Below are positions 10,253-18,203 of a stretch of DNA of 64,000 nucleotides, one piece after another. The notes under the pieces are model-generated. The model was not told where the DNA came from, ran no database searches, and worked only from the letters and a program-made list of their open reading frames with translations. A program made the position numbers and the translations under genes. The DNA comes from Microbacterium pseudoresistens (GTDB lineage Bacteria > Actinomycetota > Actinomycetes > Actinomycetales > Microbacteriaceae): positions 1,736,001 to 1,800,000 of the forward strand of contig NZ_JACCBH010000001.1 of NCBI RefSeq assembly GCF_013409745.1. Reading direction: 5' to 3'. Every line of letters starts with the position of its first letter. Position 1 is the first letter of the stretch.

Positions 10253-11611
10253 GTGACCGTCACGCCTCCTGACCAGCCCGAGCGCACCTCGACCGGCTCG
10301 ATCCGCACATCCACCGGCTCTCTCCGCACTGCGACAGGGGCCATCCGCGCGCTCGGATCGAACCCGGCCACGGCGCCGATCATGCTGCACCCGGGAGACG
10401 CGCTCTCAGGTGGGCGGCGGTTCGTCTACATCCTCGTGCTCGGGGCGCTCACGGCGCTGGGGCCGTTCACGATCGACCTGTACCTGCCCGCCTTCCCCGT
10501 GCTGGAGGAGGACTTCCACACCACGGCGGCCGCGGTGCAGCTCACCCTCACCGGCACGATGATCGGATTCGCGATCGGCCAGCTGCTCGTCGGGCCGCTC
10601 AGTGACAAGATCGGCAGGCGCATCCCGCTCATCTCGGTGACCGCCCTGCACGTGCTCGCCAGCATCGCCGCCTCGCTCGCGCCCAGCCTGCTGCTGCTCG
10701 GCGGGGCCCGCGTGCTCATGGGCATCGGCGCGGCCGCCGGGGGCGTGGTGGCGATGGCCATCGTGCGCGACCTGTTCGGCGGGCGACGGCTCGTCGTCAT
10801 GCTCTCGCGGCTCGCGCTGGTCTCGGGCGTCGCGCCCGTCGTCGCGCCGATCATTGGCTCCGCGCTGCTGACCGTGATGCCCTGGCAGGGGATCTTCGTC
10901 GTGCTCGCCGGCTACGGGGCCGTGATGTTCTTCGCTGCCCTGTTGCTCATCCCCGAGACGATGCCGAAGGCGCGCCGGCTCGACCGCGGAGCCACGACGG
11001 TGTGGCAGCGGTATCGCAGCGTGCTCTCGGACCGCGTCTTCCTCGGGGTGCTCGTCATCGGCGGCATGACCTTCTCGGGCCTGTTCTCGTACCTGTCGGC
11101 CTCGCCGTTCCTGTTCCAGCAGACCCACGGACTCGACGCCCAGCAGTACGGGCTGCTGTTCGCCGCGAACTCGATCGGCGTCGTCGTGGGCGTGCAGGTG
11201 TCATCGCGCTTGGCCGCCCGGTTCGGCCCGCAGTGGGTGCTGGCCGTGTCCACGGTCGTGCTGCTGCTCGCCGGCACGGCCATCATCGTCACCGATCAGC
11301 TCGGGCTGGGGCTGTGGGGCACGGTCGTGCCGCTGTGGTTCTTCATGACCGCGTGCGGCTTCAGCATGCCGTGCGTGCAGGTGCTCGCCCTCGATCGGCA
11401 CGGCAAAGCCGCGGGCACGGCGGCCTCGATCCTCGGGGCCTGCAACTTCGGCGTCGCCGCGATCATCTCGCCGGTGGTCGGTTGGATCTCCCACGACGCC
11501 GGCATCACCGCCACGACCATGGCCTCGGTCATGGTCGGCTGCGCGGTCGTCGGCATCCTCTCTCTGTGGATCGTGGTGCGCCCGCGCTCGGTCGCGATGC
11601 TGACGCCCTGA
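10253..11611 (+). CDS. Bcr/CflA-family multidrug efflux MFS transporter
   Basis: 452 aa, GTG start. About 45 cytoplasmic residues precede twelve predicted membrane helices. The first helix segment ALTALGPFTIDLYLPAFP, the loop LVGPLSDKIGRR and the motif-C-like GVAPVVAPIIGS are hallmarks of the Bcr/CflA drug:proton antiporter group. The N-terminus carries three tandem heptads (residues 12-32, TSTGSIR / TSTGSLR / TATGAIR), not a usual part of this family. The substrate is unknown. The gene stands alone after the ABC operon terminator. Confidence 0.88.
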   Translation: MTVTPPDQPERTSTGSIRTSTGSLRTATGAIRALGSNPATAPIMLHPGDALSGGRRFVYILVLGALTALGPFTIDLYLPAFPVLEEDFHTTAAAVQLTLTGTMIGFAIGQLLVGPLSDKIGRRIPLISVTALHVLASIAASLAPSLLLLGGARVLMGIGAAAGGVVAMAIVRDLFGGRRLVVMLSRLALVSGVAPVVAPIIGSALLTVMPWQGIFVVLAGYGAVMFFAALLLIPETMPKARRLDRGATTVWQRYRSVLSDRVFLGVLVIGGMTFSGLFSYLSASPFLFQQTHGLDAQQYGLLFAANSIGVVVGVQVSSRLAARFGPQWVLAVSTVVLLLAGTAIIVTDQLGLGLWGTVVPLWFFMTACGFSMPCVQVLALDRHGKAAGTAASILGACNFGVAAIISPVVGWISHDAGITATTMASVMVGCAVVGILSLWIVVRPRSVAMLTP

Positions 11612-11624
11612 GCCGGGACGCCGC

Positions 11625-11963
11625 CTAACGGCCGGCGAGCACGAGCAGCACGTGCGACGGCTCGACGGCCTCGAGCTCGTGCGGAACGGATGCGGCGACC
11701 TGGATCGTGCCGCCCGGGGCGAGGTCGTGCTCGATGCCGTCGACGCGGAACAGGATGCGCCCGGTGAGCACCTGCACGAGGATCGGCACCGGTGCGCGAT
11801 GCTCGCGCATCACGACACCGGCATCGAAGGCGAGGGTGCGGACCTTCACGCCCTCGGCATCCAGCGTGCGGTGCGGACGCACCCGCCCCTCTTCGGTCGG
11901 GACCGCGTCGATGAGCTCCTGCAGCGAGGAGGCGACGAGAACGGCGGGCTGTGCGGCATCCAT
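11625..11963 (-). CDS. Small cupin-domain protein
   Basis: 112 aa. A single conserved beta-barrel is visible: REHRAPVPILVQVLTGRILFRVDG followed by PGGTIQVAASVPHELEA, with histidines placed like the metal ligands of small cupins. Its role is probably a metal-dependent sensor or anti-sigma-like accessory; nothing more specific can be read. GGAG lies six bases before the ATG, but that sequence is also the edge of the IS110 element, so native upstream signals have been displaced. Confidence 0.8.
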   Translation of the reverse strand: MDAAQPAVLVASSLQELIDAVPTEEGRVRPHRTLDAEGVKVRTLAFDAGVVMREHRAPVPILVQVLTGRILFRVDGIEHDLAPGGTIQVAASVPHELEAVEPSHVLLVLAGR

Positions 11964-11977
11964 GATTATCTCCTATG

Positions 11978-13033
11978 TCAAGCGGCCTGCGGGATGCAGG
12001 TCGCTGATGCTTGTTCGTGTCGTGTGAGGATGTTGAAGACGACGCGGGCGAGGCGTCGTTTCAGTGCTCGGTATGCCTCGGTGGAGGTGTCGCCGTTCGC
12101 ACGTCGGTGGTCGTAGTAGGCGCGTCCGAGTCCGCCCAGACGGACTTGGGTGATCGCGATGCGGTGCATCGCGGCGTTGAGTTGCCGGTTGCCGCCTCGG
12201 TTCAAGCGCACTCGACCTGCGGTGTTGCCGGACCAGACAGGGATGGGTGCGACTCCGGCGTTCATCGCGAAGCAGGCCTCGGATCGGAACCTGGTCGCTC
12301 CCGCGGTCTCGGCGAGGATCTTCGCCGCTGTCAGGACGCCGCAACCGGGCAGCGCAAGCAGTTCCGGCGGCGCCTGCTCGAGCGTGAGGCGTTCGATCCG
12401 GCTGGTGAGTTCGCGGATCAGGTCGCAGAGCCGGTCGATGTGGTTCAGGACCATGCGGGCCAGGTCTGCGTCGATGCCTTCGCGCATGTCCAGCCAGTGG
12501 TGTAGCCGGGCGCGCGTGGTAGCGGTGTTGAACGCGGAGGATGCGGGGTCTTGGGCCGGGTCGAGGGCGTGCAGGTGCCAGCGGATCCGGTTCACTTCTC
12601 GGGTGCGTTCGGCGACGAGCTGCTCGCGACGCTCGATCAGCAGCTTCAGCTCGCGGGTCGGCTCATCCAGGCGTGCTGCGGGAAGGTCGGGTTCGGTCAG
12701 GGAGGCCCGTGCAACGGAGAGCGCGTCGATCGGGTCGGATTTCCCCGGAGACCGAACCGACCTGCGGGCTCCTGCCATGAGTTTCGGAGGAACCCGCACC
12801 ACGACCTGCCCTGCGCTCAGCAGCGCGCGTTCGAGCCGACCGGTCAGATGCCGGCAGTCTTCGACTGCCCACCGGTCCGGGAGCCGCCCGAACCGCCTGC
12901 GCGCCCAACCGAGCAACTGCCGGTGACCGGAATCCGTCGCCGCAACGACGACCTCACCGACCTTCTTGCCGACACCGTCGACCGCGACTGCCGTGTGGGA
13001 CTTCTTGTGCACATCGATACCGACCACCAACAT
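11978..13033 (-). CDS. IS110-family transposase (DEDD recombinase), intact
   Basis: 351 aa. The N-terminal RuvC-like DEDD domain starts MLVVGIDVHKKSHTAV (first Asp), with WAVEDCRHL (Glu) and KSDPIDALSVA (Asp pair). The C-terminal Transposase_20 domain has LLALPGCGVLTAAKIL and the AGVAPIPVWSGN segment carrying the conserved serine region. The length is full for the family and no frameshift is visible, so it may be active. It reads toward the cupin gene, whose start codon is 15 bp after the transposase stop. Confidence 0.95.
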   Translation of the reverse strand: MLVVGIDVHKKSHTAVAVDGVGKKVGEVVVAATDSGHRQLLGWARRRFGRLPDRWAVEDCRHLTGRLERALLSAGQVVVRVPPKLMAGARRSVRSPGKSDPIDALSVARASLTEPDLPAARLDEPTRELKLLIERREQLVAERTREVNRIRWHLHALDPAQDPASSAFNTATTRARLHHWLDMREGIDADLARMVLNHIDRLCDLIRELTSRIERLTLEQAPPELLALPGCGVLTAAKILAETAGATRFRSEACFAMNAGVAPIPVWSGNTAGRVRLNRGGNRQLNAAMHRIAITQVRLGGLGRAYYDHRRANGDTSTEAYRALKRRLARVVFNILTRHEQASATCIPQAA

Positions 13034-13290
13034 GGGAGTTGGCTCCTTTCATGCCCGAGAGGAACAAGGTCGGGCCGGTCGGCGGACACCTATCAGTCGA
13101 GGCGAGAGCCACGCTCCTATCAAGTCACGCCGGCCGGTCCTTCACACCGGTCGTCGGCAGTAAGCATGACCGCCAACCCGCGAACGAGCGGCAACGAGAC
13201 TAAGAGCCAGACAACCAGTGCTCAGGACCCAACCACCGCAACAGCGGCACGTCCACCCTCACACTGACACGAGACTATCGGCGTTGATCG
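13034..13290 (-). ncRNA. Candidate IS110 bridge-RNA region
   Basis: This is the non-coding flank 5' of the transposase, where IS110-group elements encode the bridge RNA that pairs with donor and target DNA. On the minus strand it contains TTGATAGGAG (complement of 13114-13124), closely related to TTGACATAGGAG at the other end of the element, plus GC-rich inverted segments (ACCGG repeats near 13130-13150). The assignment is by family analogy and the ends are unknown. Confidence 0.4.
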
Positions 13291-13335
13291 TCCGGGATCC
13301 GTCATGGTCGGGTGTGGGCAGGACACAATGGACGG

Positions 13336-13992
13336 ATGACCCGTCGCCGCACGCTGTTCGCCGGACTCCTGTCGCTGGTCGTCTTCGCCGTGCTCGCGAT
13401 CGTGGTGGGTGTCGCCCCGGGAGCCGTCGACCCGCTCGATCATGCCTGGAACGGCATGATGGCCTCGATCCGCTCCGAGTTCGCGGTGCAGGCGGCGCTG
13501 GTGATGAACGCGCTGGGCGGCGGATGGATCGCGACCTTCGCCATACCGCTCCTGCTCGCCGCCGTCGCGGCACTCGTGCGCGGATGGCGGGTGGGCGTCG
13601 TGGCGTTGCTCGCGTTCATCGCGAGCGCCCTGGCCGTGCAGGTGCTCAAGCATCTCCTCGGTAGGGAGCGTCCGATCGACCTGCTCGTCGCCTCGGACTT
13701 CGGGTCCTTCCCGTCTGGCCACACGGCCAACGCGGCCACCATCGGCGTGGTGCTCTGCCTCATCCTTCCGCGGGTGCTCGGCGTCGCCGTCGCCCTCGCA
13801 TGGACCGTGCTCATGGCCCTGTCGCGCACGGTGCTCAGCGTGCACTGGCTCAGCGACACCGTCGGCGGCGCGCTGCTCGGCGCCGGCGTCGGCCTCATCG
13901 TGGTGGCGCTGTGCCTCGGATGGGTTCGTCCGCGGGTCGAAGGATCGGAGCGAGAAGGTGCGGAGAGAGAAGAGTCGGAGCGAGATGCATAG
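13336..13992 (+). CDS. PAP2-family membrane phosphatase
   Basis: 218 aa from the ATG at 13336 (a GTG 24 bp upstream is possible). Multi-pass membrane protein with the three phosphatase motifs in order: KHLLGRERP, PSGH, and SRTVLSVHWLSDTVGG. Family members dephosphorylate undecaprenyl diphosphate, phosphatidic acid or similar lipids at the outer membrane face. The C-terminal tail is a charged Glu/Arg/Ser run outside the domain. The GNAT gene follows after 9 bp. Confidence 0.9.
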   Translation: MTRRRTLFAGLLSLVVFAVLAIVVGVAPGAVDPLDHAWNGMMASIRSEFAVQAALVMNALGGGWIATFAIPLLLAAVAALVRGWRVGVVALLAFIASALAVQVLKHLLGRERPIDLLVASDFGSFPSGHTANAATIGVVLCLILPRVLGVAVALAWTVLMALSRTVLSVHWLSDTVGGALLGAGVGLIVVALCLGWVRPRVEGSEREGAEREESERDA

Positions 13993-14001
13993 GCTGGACC
14001 C

Positions 14002-14634
14002 GTGCCGCTGATCCGACCGTACCGCGCCGAGGATGCGCCCGCGCTCGCCGAGATCTGCACGCGCACGGCGCTGTCGGGAAAGGATGCGACAGGCGTGCTC
14101 GACGACGACGCCCTGTGGGGCGACCTCTTCGCCCTGCCGTACGCCGAACGCGACCCGGCTCTGTGCTGGGTCGTCGAATCCGACGACGGCCGCACGATCG
14201 GCTACATCGTCGCCACCGACGACACGGATGCCTTCGAGACGTGGTTCCGTGACGTGTGGTGGCCGTCACGATCCCGGCGCTACGCCCGCTTGGGGCGCGC
14301 CGAGAAGACACGGCAGGACGAACTGCTCGCCTACGCCGACGCGCGCGGTCCTGCCAGGGAGCCGAATGCGGCGACGCATCCTGCGCACCTGCACATCGAC
14401 CTGCTGCCCGAGACCCAGGGGATGGGCCTGGGCCGGCGCCTCGTGGAGACGCTGCTCGGCGAGCTCGCTCGCCGAGGCGTGCCCGCGCTGCACCTGGGGA
14501 TGAATCCCGAGAACACACCGGCGGCGGCGTTCTACGCGCGGCTCGGGTTCGAGCCGCTCCCCTCCGCCGAGGGCACGACCGTGCTCGGCCTCTCCACGGG
14601 CGCGGATCGGCGCCCGCCAGCCGTGCGAGGATGA
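14002..14634 (+). CDS. GNAT-family N-acetyltransferase
   Basis: 210 aa from a GTG. The acetyl-CoA-binding core is clear: HLHIDLLPETQGMGLGRRLVETLL, then GVPALHLGMNPENTPAAAFYARLGF. The central insertion and overall shape resemble the acetyltransferase-like domain found in bacterial homologues of the O-GlcNAcase C-terminus. The substrate is unknown. It is packed between the PAP2 gene and a small membrane protein gene and may be cotranscribed with them. Confidence 0.85.
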   Translation: MPLIRPYRAEDAPALAEICTRTALSGKDATGVLDDDALWGDLFALPYAERDPALCWVVESDDGRTIGYIVATDDTDAFETWFRDVWWPSRSRRYARLGRAEKTRQDELLAYADARGPAREPNAATHPAHLHIDLLPETQGMGLGRRLVETLLGELARRGVPALHLGMNPENTPAAAFYARLGFEPLPSAEGTTVLGLSTGADRRPPAVRG

Positions 14635-14638
14635 CGGA

Positions 14639-14881
14639 ATGCTCGTCGTCGCAATCATCGGTGCGGTGCTGCTGCTCCTGGCCATCTGGCAGGTGTTCGT
14701 GCACCCGATCAACACGCTCCGCGTGCTCACCCGACTTCTGTGCGGGATCGGAGGCATCCTTCTTCTGATCGGCGGGGTTGGTGTTGTGATCGGCGGGCAG
14801 TGGCTCGGCGCCGTTCTTCTGATCATCGCCGTGGGACTGCTCGTGTGCGCTAATCGGCTGAGACCGCGGCAGATTCGCTGA
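14639..14881 (+). CDS. Small membrane protein, unrecognised
   Basis: 80 aa with three hydrophobic stretches (residues about 2-20, 29-52 and 54-70) separated by short basic turns and ending RLRPRQIR. It starts 5 bp after the GNAT stop. No family is recognised. The close spacing suggests an operon with PAP2 and GNAT genes. Confidence 0.65.
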   Translation: MLVVAIIGAVLLLLAIWQVFVHPINTLRVLTRLLCGIGGILLLIGGVGVVIGGQWLGAVLLIIAVGLLVCANRLRPRQIR

Positions 14882-14909
14882 CGGCCGCTCTTGGCGAGGT
14901 CGCCGCGGG

Positions 14910-15779
14910 CTATCGGCGAGCGAGCAGCTCCCGCAGTCTCTCGGCTTCGCCGGCGGGCATGCCATAGCCGTGTTCCGGGGCCGGGTATGCGCGGGTGCGC
15001 ACCTCGTCGGCATAGGCGGCGACGCCCTCGATCGCGGCGGTGCGCAGGTCGGCGTAGCGCTTGACGAAGCGTGCCGCGCCGCCCTCGTACATGCCCAGCA
15101 GGTCGTGGAAGACGAGCACCTGGCCGTCGGCGGCGGGCCCTGCGCCGATACCGATGACGGGAACGTCGAGCAGCGGCATGAGCTGCGCCGTCACCTCGCC
15201 GGGCACCGCCTCGACGACGATGAGCGAGCATCCGGCCGCCTGCAGCGCCACGGCGCTCTCGCACAGGGCCAGCGCCGCCTCGGCCGTGCGGCCCTGCGCG
15301 CGGTAGCCGCCCAGGGCGGTCGCCGTCTGCGGGGTGAGACCTACGTGCCCCACGACGGGGATGCCCGCCGCGACGATCGCGCGGGCGCGGGCGACGGACG
15401 TACCGCCGCGCTCGATCTTGACGGCATCGCATCCGGTCTCTTTGACGAAGCGCTGCGCCGTGGCGACGGCCTGCTCATCCGAGACCTCGTACGAGCCGAA
15501 GGGGAGGTCGGCGACGAGCACGGGCGTGCGCAGGCCCCGGCGCACAGCCCGGGTGAGCATGATCATCTCATCGACCGACACCGGCACCGTGCTGTCGTAC
15601 CCGAGCACCGTCATCGCGCCCGAGTCGCCCACGAGCACCATGTCGACACCGGCGGCCTCGGCCACCTGCGCGCCGGGGAAGTCGTACGCGGTGACCATGA
15701 CGATCGGCTCGCCCAGTGCCTTCTTCTCGGCGAGCGCGGCGAGGGTGACGCGCGGCCGCTCGGCGACGTGCACGCTCAT
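14910..15779 (-). CDS. panB: 3-methyl-2-oxobutanoate hydroxymethyltransferase
   Basis: 289 aa. It transfers a hydroxymethyl group from methylene-THF to alpha-ketoisovalerate, giving ketopantoate. The signature [26 protein letters not shown] carries the Mg-binding Asp; GHVGLTPQ and the [22 protein letters not shown] segment complete the TIM-barrel active site. It is the last gene of the pantothenate operon, with a 4-bp overlap with panD. Confidence 0.96.
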   Translation of the reverse strand: MSVHVAERPRVTLAALAEKKALGEPIVMVTAYDFPGAQVAEAAGVDMVLVGDSGAMTVLGYDSTVPVSVDEMIMLTRAVRRGLRTPVLVADLPFGSYEVSDEQAVATAQRFVKETGCDAVKIERGGTSVARARAIVAAGIPVVGHVGLTPQTATALGGYRAQGRTAEAALALCESAVALQAAGCSLIVVEAVPGEVTAQLMPLLDVPVIGIGAGPAADGQVLVFHDLLGMYEGGAARFVKRYADLRTAAIEGVAAYADEVRTRAYPAPEHGYGMPAGEAERLRELLARR

Positions 15780-16168
15780 CCCACCGCCTCCGTCAGCAGC
15801 TGATCGACGGCGTCGTCGACACGGATGATGTCGTTGCGCCGGTCGACGTGCACGACGGTCGGCTCATAGGACTCGAGATCCTCTCGGTCGTACTCGGCGT
15901 AGGAGATCACGATGATCGTGTCACCCGAGTGCACCAGCCGCGCCGCGGCGCCGTTGACCTGGATCACGCCCGAGCCACGCTCGCCGGCGATCGTGTACGT
16001 CTCGAAGCGCGAGCCGTTGTCGACGTCGACGACGTGCACCTGCTCGTGCGGGAGGATGTCGGCCGCCTCGAGCAGGTCGGGGTCGATCGTGATCGAGCCG
16101 ACATAGTTGAGGTCGCTGCCGGTGATGGTGGCGCGGTGGATCTTCGACTTCAGCATGGTGCGTCGCAT
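15776..16168 (-). CDS. panD: Aspartate 1-decarboxylase proenzyme
   Basis: 130 aa. It makes beta-alanine from aspartate and needs a self-made pyruvoyl group. The cleavage site GS in [10 protein letters not shown] (Gly-Ser at about residues 24-25) and [13 protein letters not shown] segment [13 protein letters not shown] are present, as is [12 protein letters not shown]. The length is normal for the proenzyme. It overlaps panC by one base and panB by four. Confidence 0.96.
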   Translation of the reverse strand: MRRTMLKSKIHRATITGSDLNYVGSITIDPDLLEAADILPHEQVHVVDVDNGSRFETYTIAGERGSGVIQVNGAAARLVHSGDTIIVISYAEYDREDLESYEPTVVHVDRRNDIIRVDDAVDQLLTEAVG

Positions 16169-17019
16169 CAGGCGCTCGCTTTCAGGACGTGGTTGTCGAT
16201 CAGCCGGGCCGTACCCACGCGGGCGGCGACGGCGAGAAGGGCGTCGGCGTCGAGGCGGTCGACGGTGCGGAGGTCGTCGGCGTCGCGCAGCTCCAGGTAC
16301 TCGGGTGCGATCCCCGCATCATCGAGCACGCGCTGAGCCGCGGTGAGAAGGCGCGAGGCGTCGCGCTCGCCGGCCTCGGCTGCGGCGGAGGCGGCGTCCA
16401 GCGCGCGGTTCAGCGCCGTCGCCTGCGTGCGCGCATCCGCGTCGAGGTAGACGTTGCGCGAGCTCATCGCGAGCCCGTCGGGTTCGCGGACGATGGGGCA
16501 CGCCTCGATCCGCACATCCAGATTCAGATCGCGCACGACGCGACGCACGACCATCACCTGCTGCGCATCCTTCTGCCCGAAGTAGGCCGTGTCGGGGCAG
16601 GCGATGCCGAAGAGCTTGGCGACCACAGTGGCCACGCCGTCGAAATGGTGCGGGCCGCGTTGCGCGCCGCACAGCACCTCGGTGAGCCCCGCGACGTGGA
16701 TCGTCGTGGCGAAGCCGTCGGGGTAGACCTCGTCTGCTGTCGGGGCGAAGAGGATGTCGACGCCCTCGGCCTCGGCCAGCGCGGCGTCGCGCTGCTCGTC
16801 GCGCGGATAGGCCCCGAGGTCTTCGTTCGCGCCGAACTGGGTGGGGTTCACGAACAGCGACACCACGACGAGGCCGTCGCGCTCGCGCGCCCGGCGCATG
16901 AGCGAGAGGTGCCCCTCGTGAAAGGCGCCCATCGTCGGCACCAGGCCGATGCTCTTCCCGGCGCCGCGGGCGTCGGCGACGGCGCCGCGCACCTCGGCGA
17001 TCGTGCGGAGGATCCTCAT
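16168..17019 (-). CDS. panC: Pantothenate synthetase (pantoate-beta-alanine ligase)
   Basis: 283 aa. It joins pantoate and beta-alanine using [23 protein letters not shown] carries the ATP-binding HxGH-type motif, [20 protein letters not shown] the KMSKS-like and catalytic region, and MSSRNVYL the downstream binding motif. It overlaps the upstream oxidoreductase gene by ATGA and panD by a single base. Confidence 0.96.
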   Translation of the reverse strand: MRILRTIAEVRGAVADARGAGKSIGLVPTMGAFHEGHLSLMRRARERDGLVVVSLFVNPTQFGANEDLGAYPRDEQRDAALAEAEGVDILFAPTADEVYPDGFATTIHVAGLTEVLCGAQRGPHHFDGVATVVAKLFGIACPDTAYFGQKDAQQVMVVRRVVRDLNLDVRIEACPIVREPDGLAMSSRNVYLDADARTQATALNRALDAASAAAEAGERDASRLLTAAQRVLDDAGIAPEYLELRDADDLRTVDRLDADALLAVAARVGTARLIDNHVLKASA

Positions 17020-17822
17020 GCCGGCACGCCTTCTCGGGGAGGAACGGGCTCTCGGGGAGGAACGGATGCCGCGGATGCCCCCGCCGCCGCGATCGTGCGT
17101 GTGCGGTCGCAGAGCTCGTCGAACAGGGGGAGCAGCGCGGGCATGCTGGCGGCGACGGCGTCGCGCTGCCGCCTGACGGTCTGCTCATCGCCGCGCGCGA
17201 TCGGCCCGGTGAGAGCGGCCGCAGCGCCCTGCGCCGTCCAGTTATCCAGCGTTCGGCTGGCGAGCGGGGTGAGCAGTGTGCGCGCCTCGGCCGCCGGGAT
17301 GCCCGCAGCGCCGGCGAGGCGTTCGGCGGCATCCAGCACGGTGAGCGTGAAGTTCGAGGCGAGCGAGGCCGCGGCGTGGTAGGCGGCGCGGTGCGCATCG
17401 TCGATGCGGAAGGGTCTGGCGCCGAGGAGGCGGGCAAGGCCTTCGGCGAGGCCGAGCGCCTGCGGTGTGCGGCCGGCGACCGCGCATCCGATCCCGTGGA
17501 AGACCTCTGGCGGCTCGGCGCCGGTGAAGGTCTGCAGCGGATGGATGCCGAAGTCGGCGTCGCCGAGCGTCGTCGCGCCCGAGACGTGGCCGATCAGTCG
17601 CACGCGCTCGCGCACGGCCCGGGCGGCGGCGGGGATCTGCGCATCCGGCACACACAGGATCGCGACATCGGCCACGGGGGCCTCGTCGGCATCGTCGCGG
17701 CCGAAGGGGCCGTCGACGCGGACACCCGCGGTGCGGAGAGCACGCGTGAGGACGGTGCCGAGTCGACCGGCGCCGATCACGATGACGTGCGCCTCGGAGG
17801 CGCGGAGCGGTGTGCTGTTCAT
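17016..17822 (-). CDS. Rossmann/DUF2520 oxidoreductase, first gene of the pan operon
   Basis: 268 aa from the ATG at 17822; the open frame runs a little further upstream without a better start. An N-terminal NAD(P)-binding fold (AHVIVIGAGRLGTVLTRAL) is followed by the DUF2520 domain, with GIHPLQTFTG and the HRAAYHAAASLASNF helix. This two-domain form resembles ketopantoate reductase and pyrroline-5-carboxylate reductase folds. Being translationally coupled to panC, with no panE in the operon, it is a plausible ketopantoate reductase; that role is inferred. Confidence 0.85.
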   Translation of the reverse strand: MNSTPLRASEAHVIVIGAGRLGTVLTRALRTAGVRVDGPFGRDDADEAPVADVAILCVPDAQIPAAARAVRERVRLIGHVSGATTLGDADFGIHPLQTFTGAEPPEVFHGIGCAVAGRTPQALGLAEGLARLLGARPFRIDDAHRAAYHAAASLASNFTLTVLDAAERLAGAAGIPAAEARTLLTPLASRTLDNWTAQGAAAALTGPIARGDEQTVRRQRDAVAASMPALLPLFDELCDRTRTIAAAGASAASVPPREPVPPREGVPA

Positions 17823-17910
17823 GGGGATGATCCGCCTGATCGCGGCGACCTCGCGGATGCTATGAGTATCCGACCGGGAGCGCGAATGGGCCAAATCAGA
17901 GGGCAAAGTG

Positions 17911-17939
17911 CCTAAACAGGGCTCGATTTACGTTGTCAA
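17911..17939 (-). promoter_or_regulatory. Possible promoter of the pan operon
   Basis: On the minus strand TTGACA (17939-17934) is followed after 17 bp by TTTAGG (17916-17911). The -35 is perfect and the -10 weak. It sits about 90 bp before the first pan gene. Confidence 0.35.
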
Positions 17940-18102
17940 AATGACACTGATAGGAACAGACGATGGTCGATATGCACTTCACGATTCCATGGGACGCGGT
18001 GCGATCGGGAAACCGGAGCGGATGAGATGCGGGTGCCCGCTCGTCCAGTCCTGGCGATCGATGCTTGTCGGCCTCGGATGCGGCGCACCGTAGTGAACGA
18101 AA

Positions 18103-18129
18103 GAAGCGCCGCCCGACGGGCAGCGCTTC
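18103..18129. terminator. Strong hairpin, likely original terminator of tRNA-Ser
   Basis: GAAGCGCCGCCCG (18103-18115) pairs with CGGGCAGCGCTTC (18117-18129), with one mismatch. On the minus strand it is followed by TTTCGTTC. It lies just beyond a displaced copy of the tRNA-Ser 3' end and probably served that tRNA before the intervening insertion. Confidence 0.6.
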
Positions 18130-18135
18130 GTTCGT

Positions 18136-18151
18136 TCGGCGGAGGATGGGG
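18136..18151 (-). repeat. Displaced copy of the tRNA-Ser 3' end (att-like)
   Basis: TCGGCGGAGGATGGGG is identical to 19560-19575, which is the 3' end of tRNA-Ser(GGA) plus four flanking bases. The 16-bp direct repeat brackets about 1.4 kb. This is the pattern left by site-specific integration into a tRNA gene. Confidence 0.6.
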
Positions 18152-18203
18152 TGTCTGGTTTCAGGACATCGTTGACAGATGATCGCGCGGATCGTGCTCG
18201 TGA

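Larger units (their letters stand above)
11970..13290 (-). mobile_element. IS110-family insertion sequence
   Basis: An intact IS110-type transposase gene with very little sequence after its stop and about 250 bp of non-coding sequence before its start, the usual IS110 layout. CTCCTATGTCAAG at 11970-11982 near one end and CTCCTATCAAG at 13114-13124 in the non-coding part are related sequences. No terminal inverted repeats are seen, as expected for this family. The boundary near 13290 is only estimated. Confidence 0.75.

Noticed and set aside
17908-18093. A 61-codon plus-strand frame upstream of the IS481 element
   Set aside because: No ribosome site, no recognisable composition, and it covers the likely pan promoter on the other strand.
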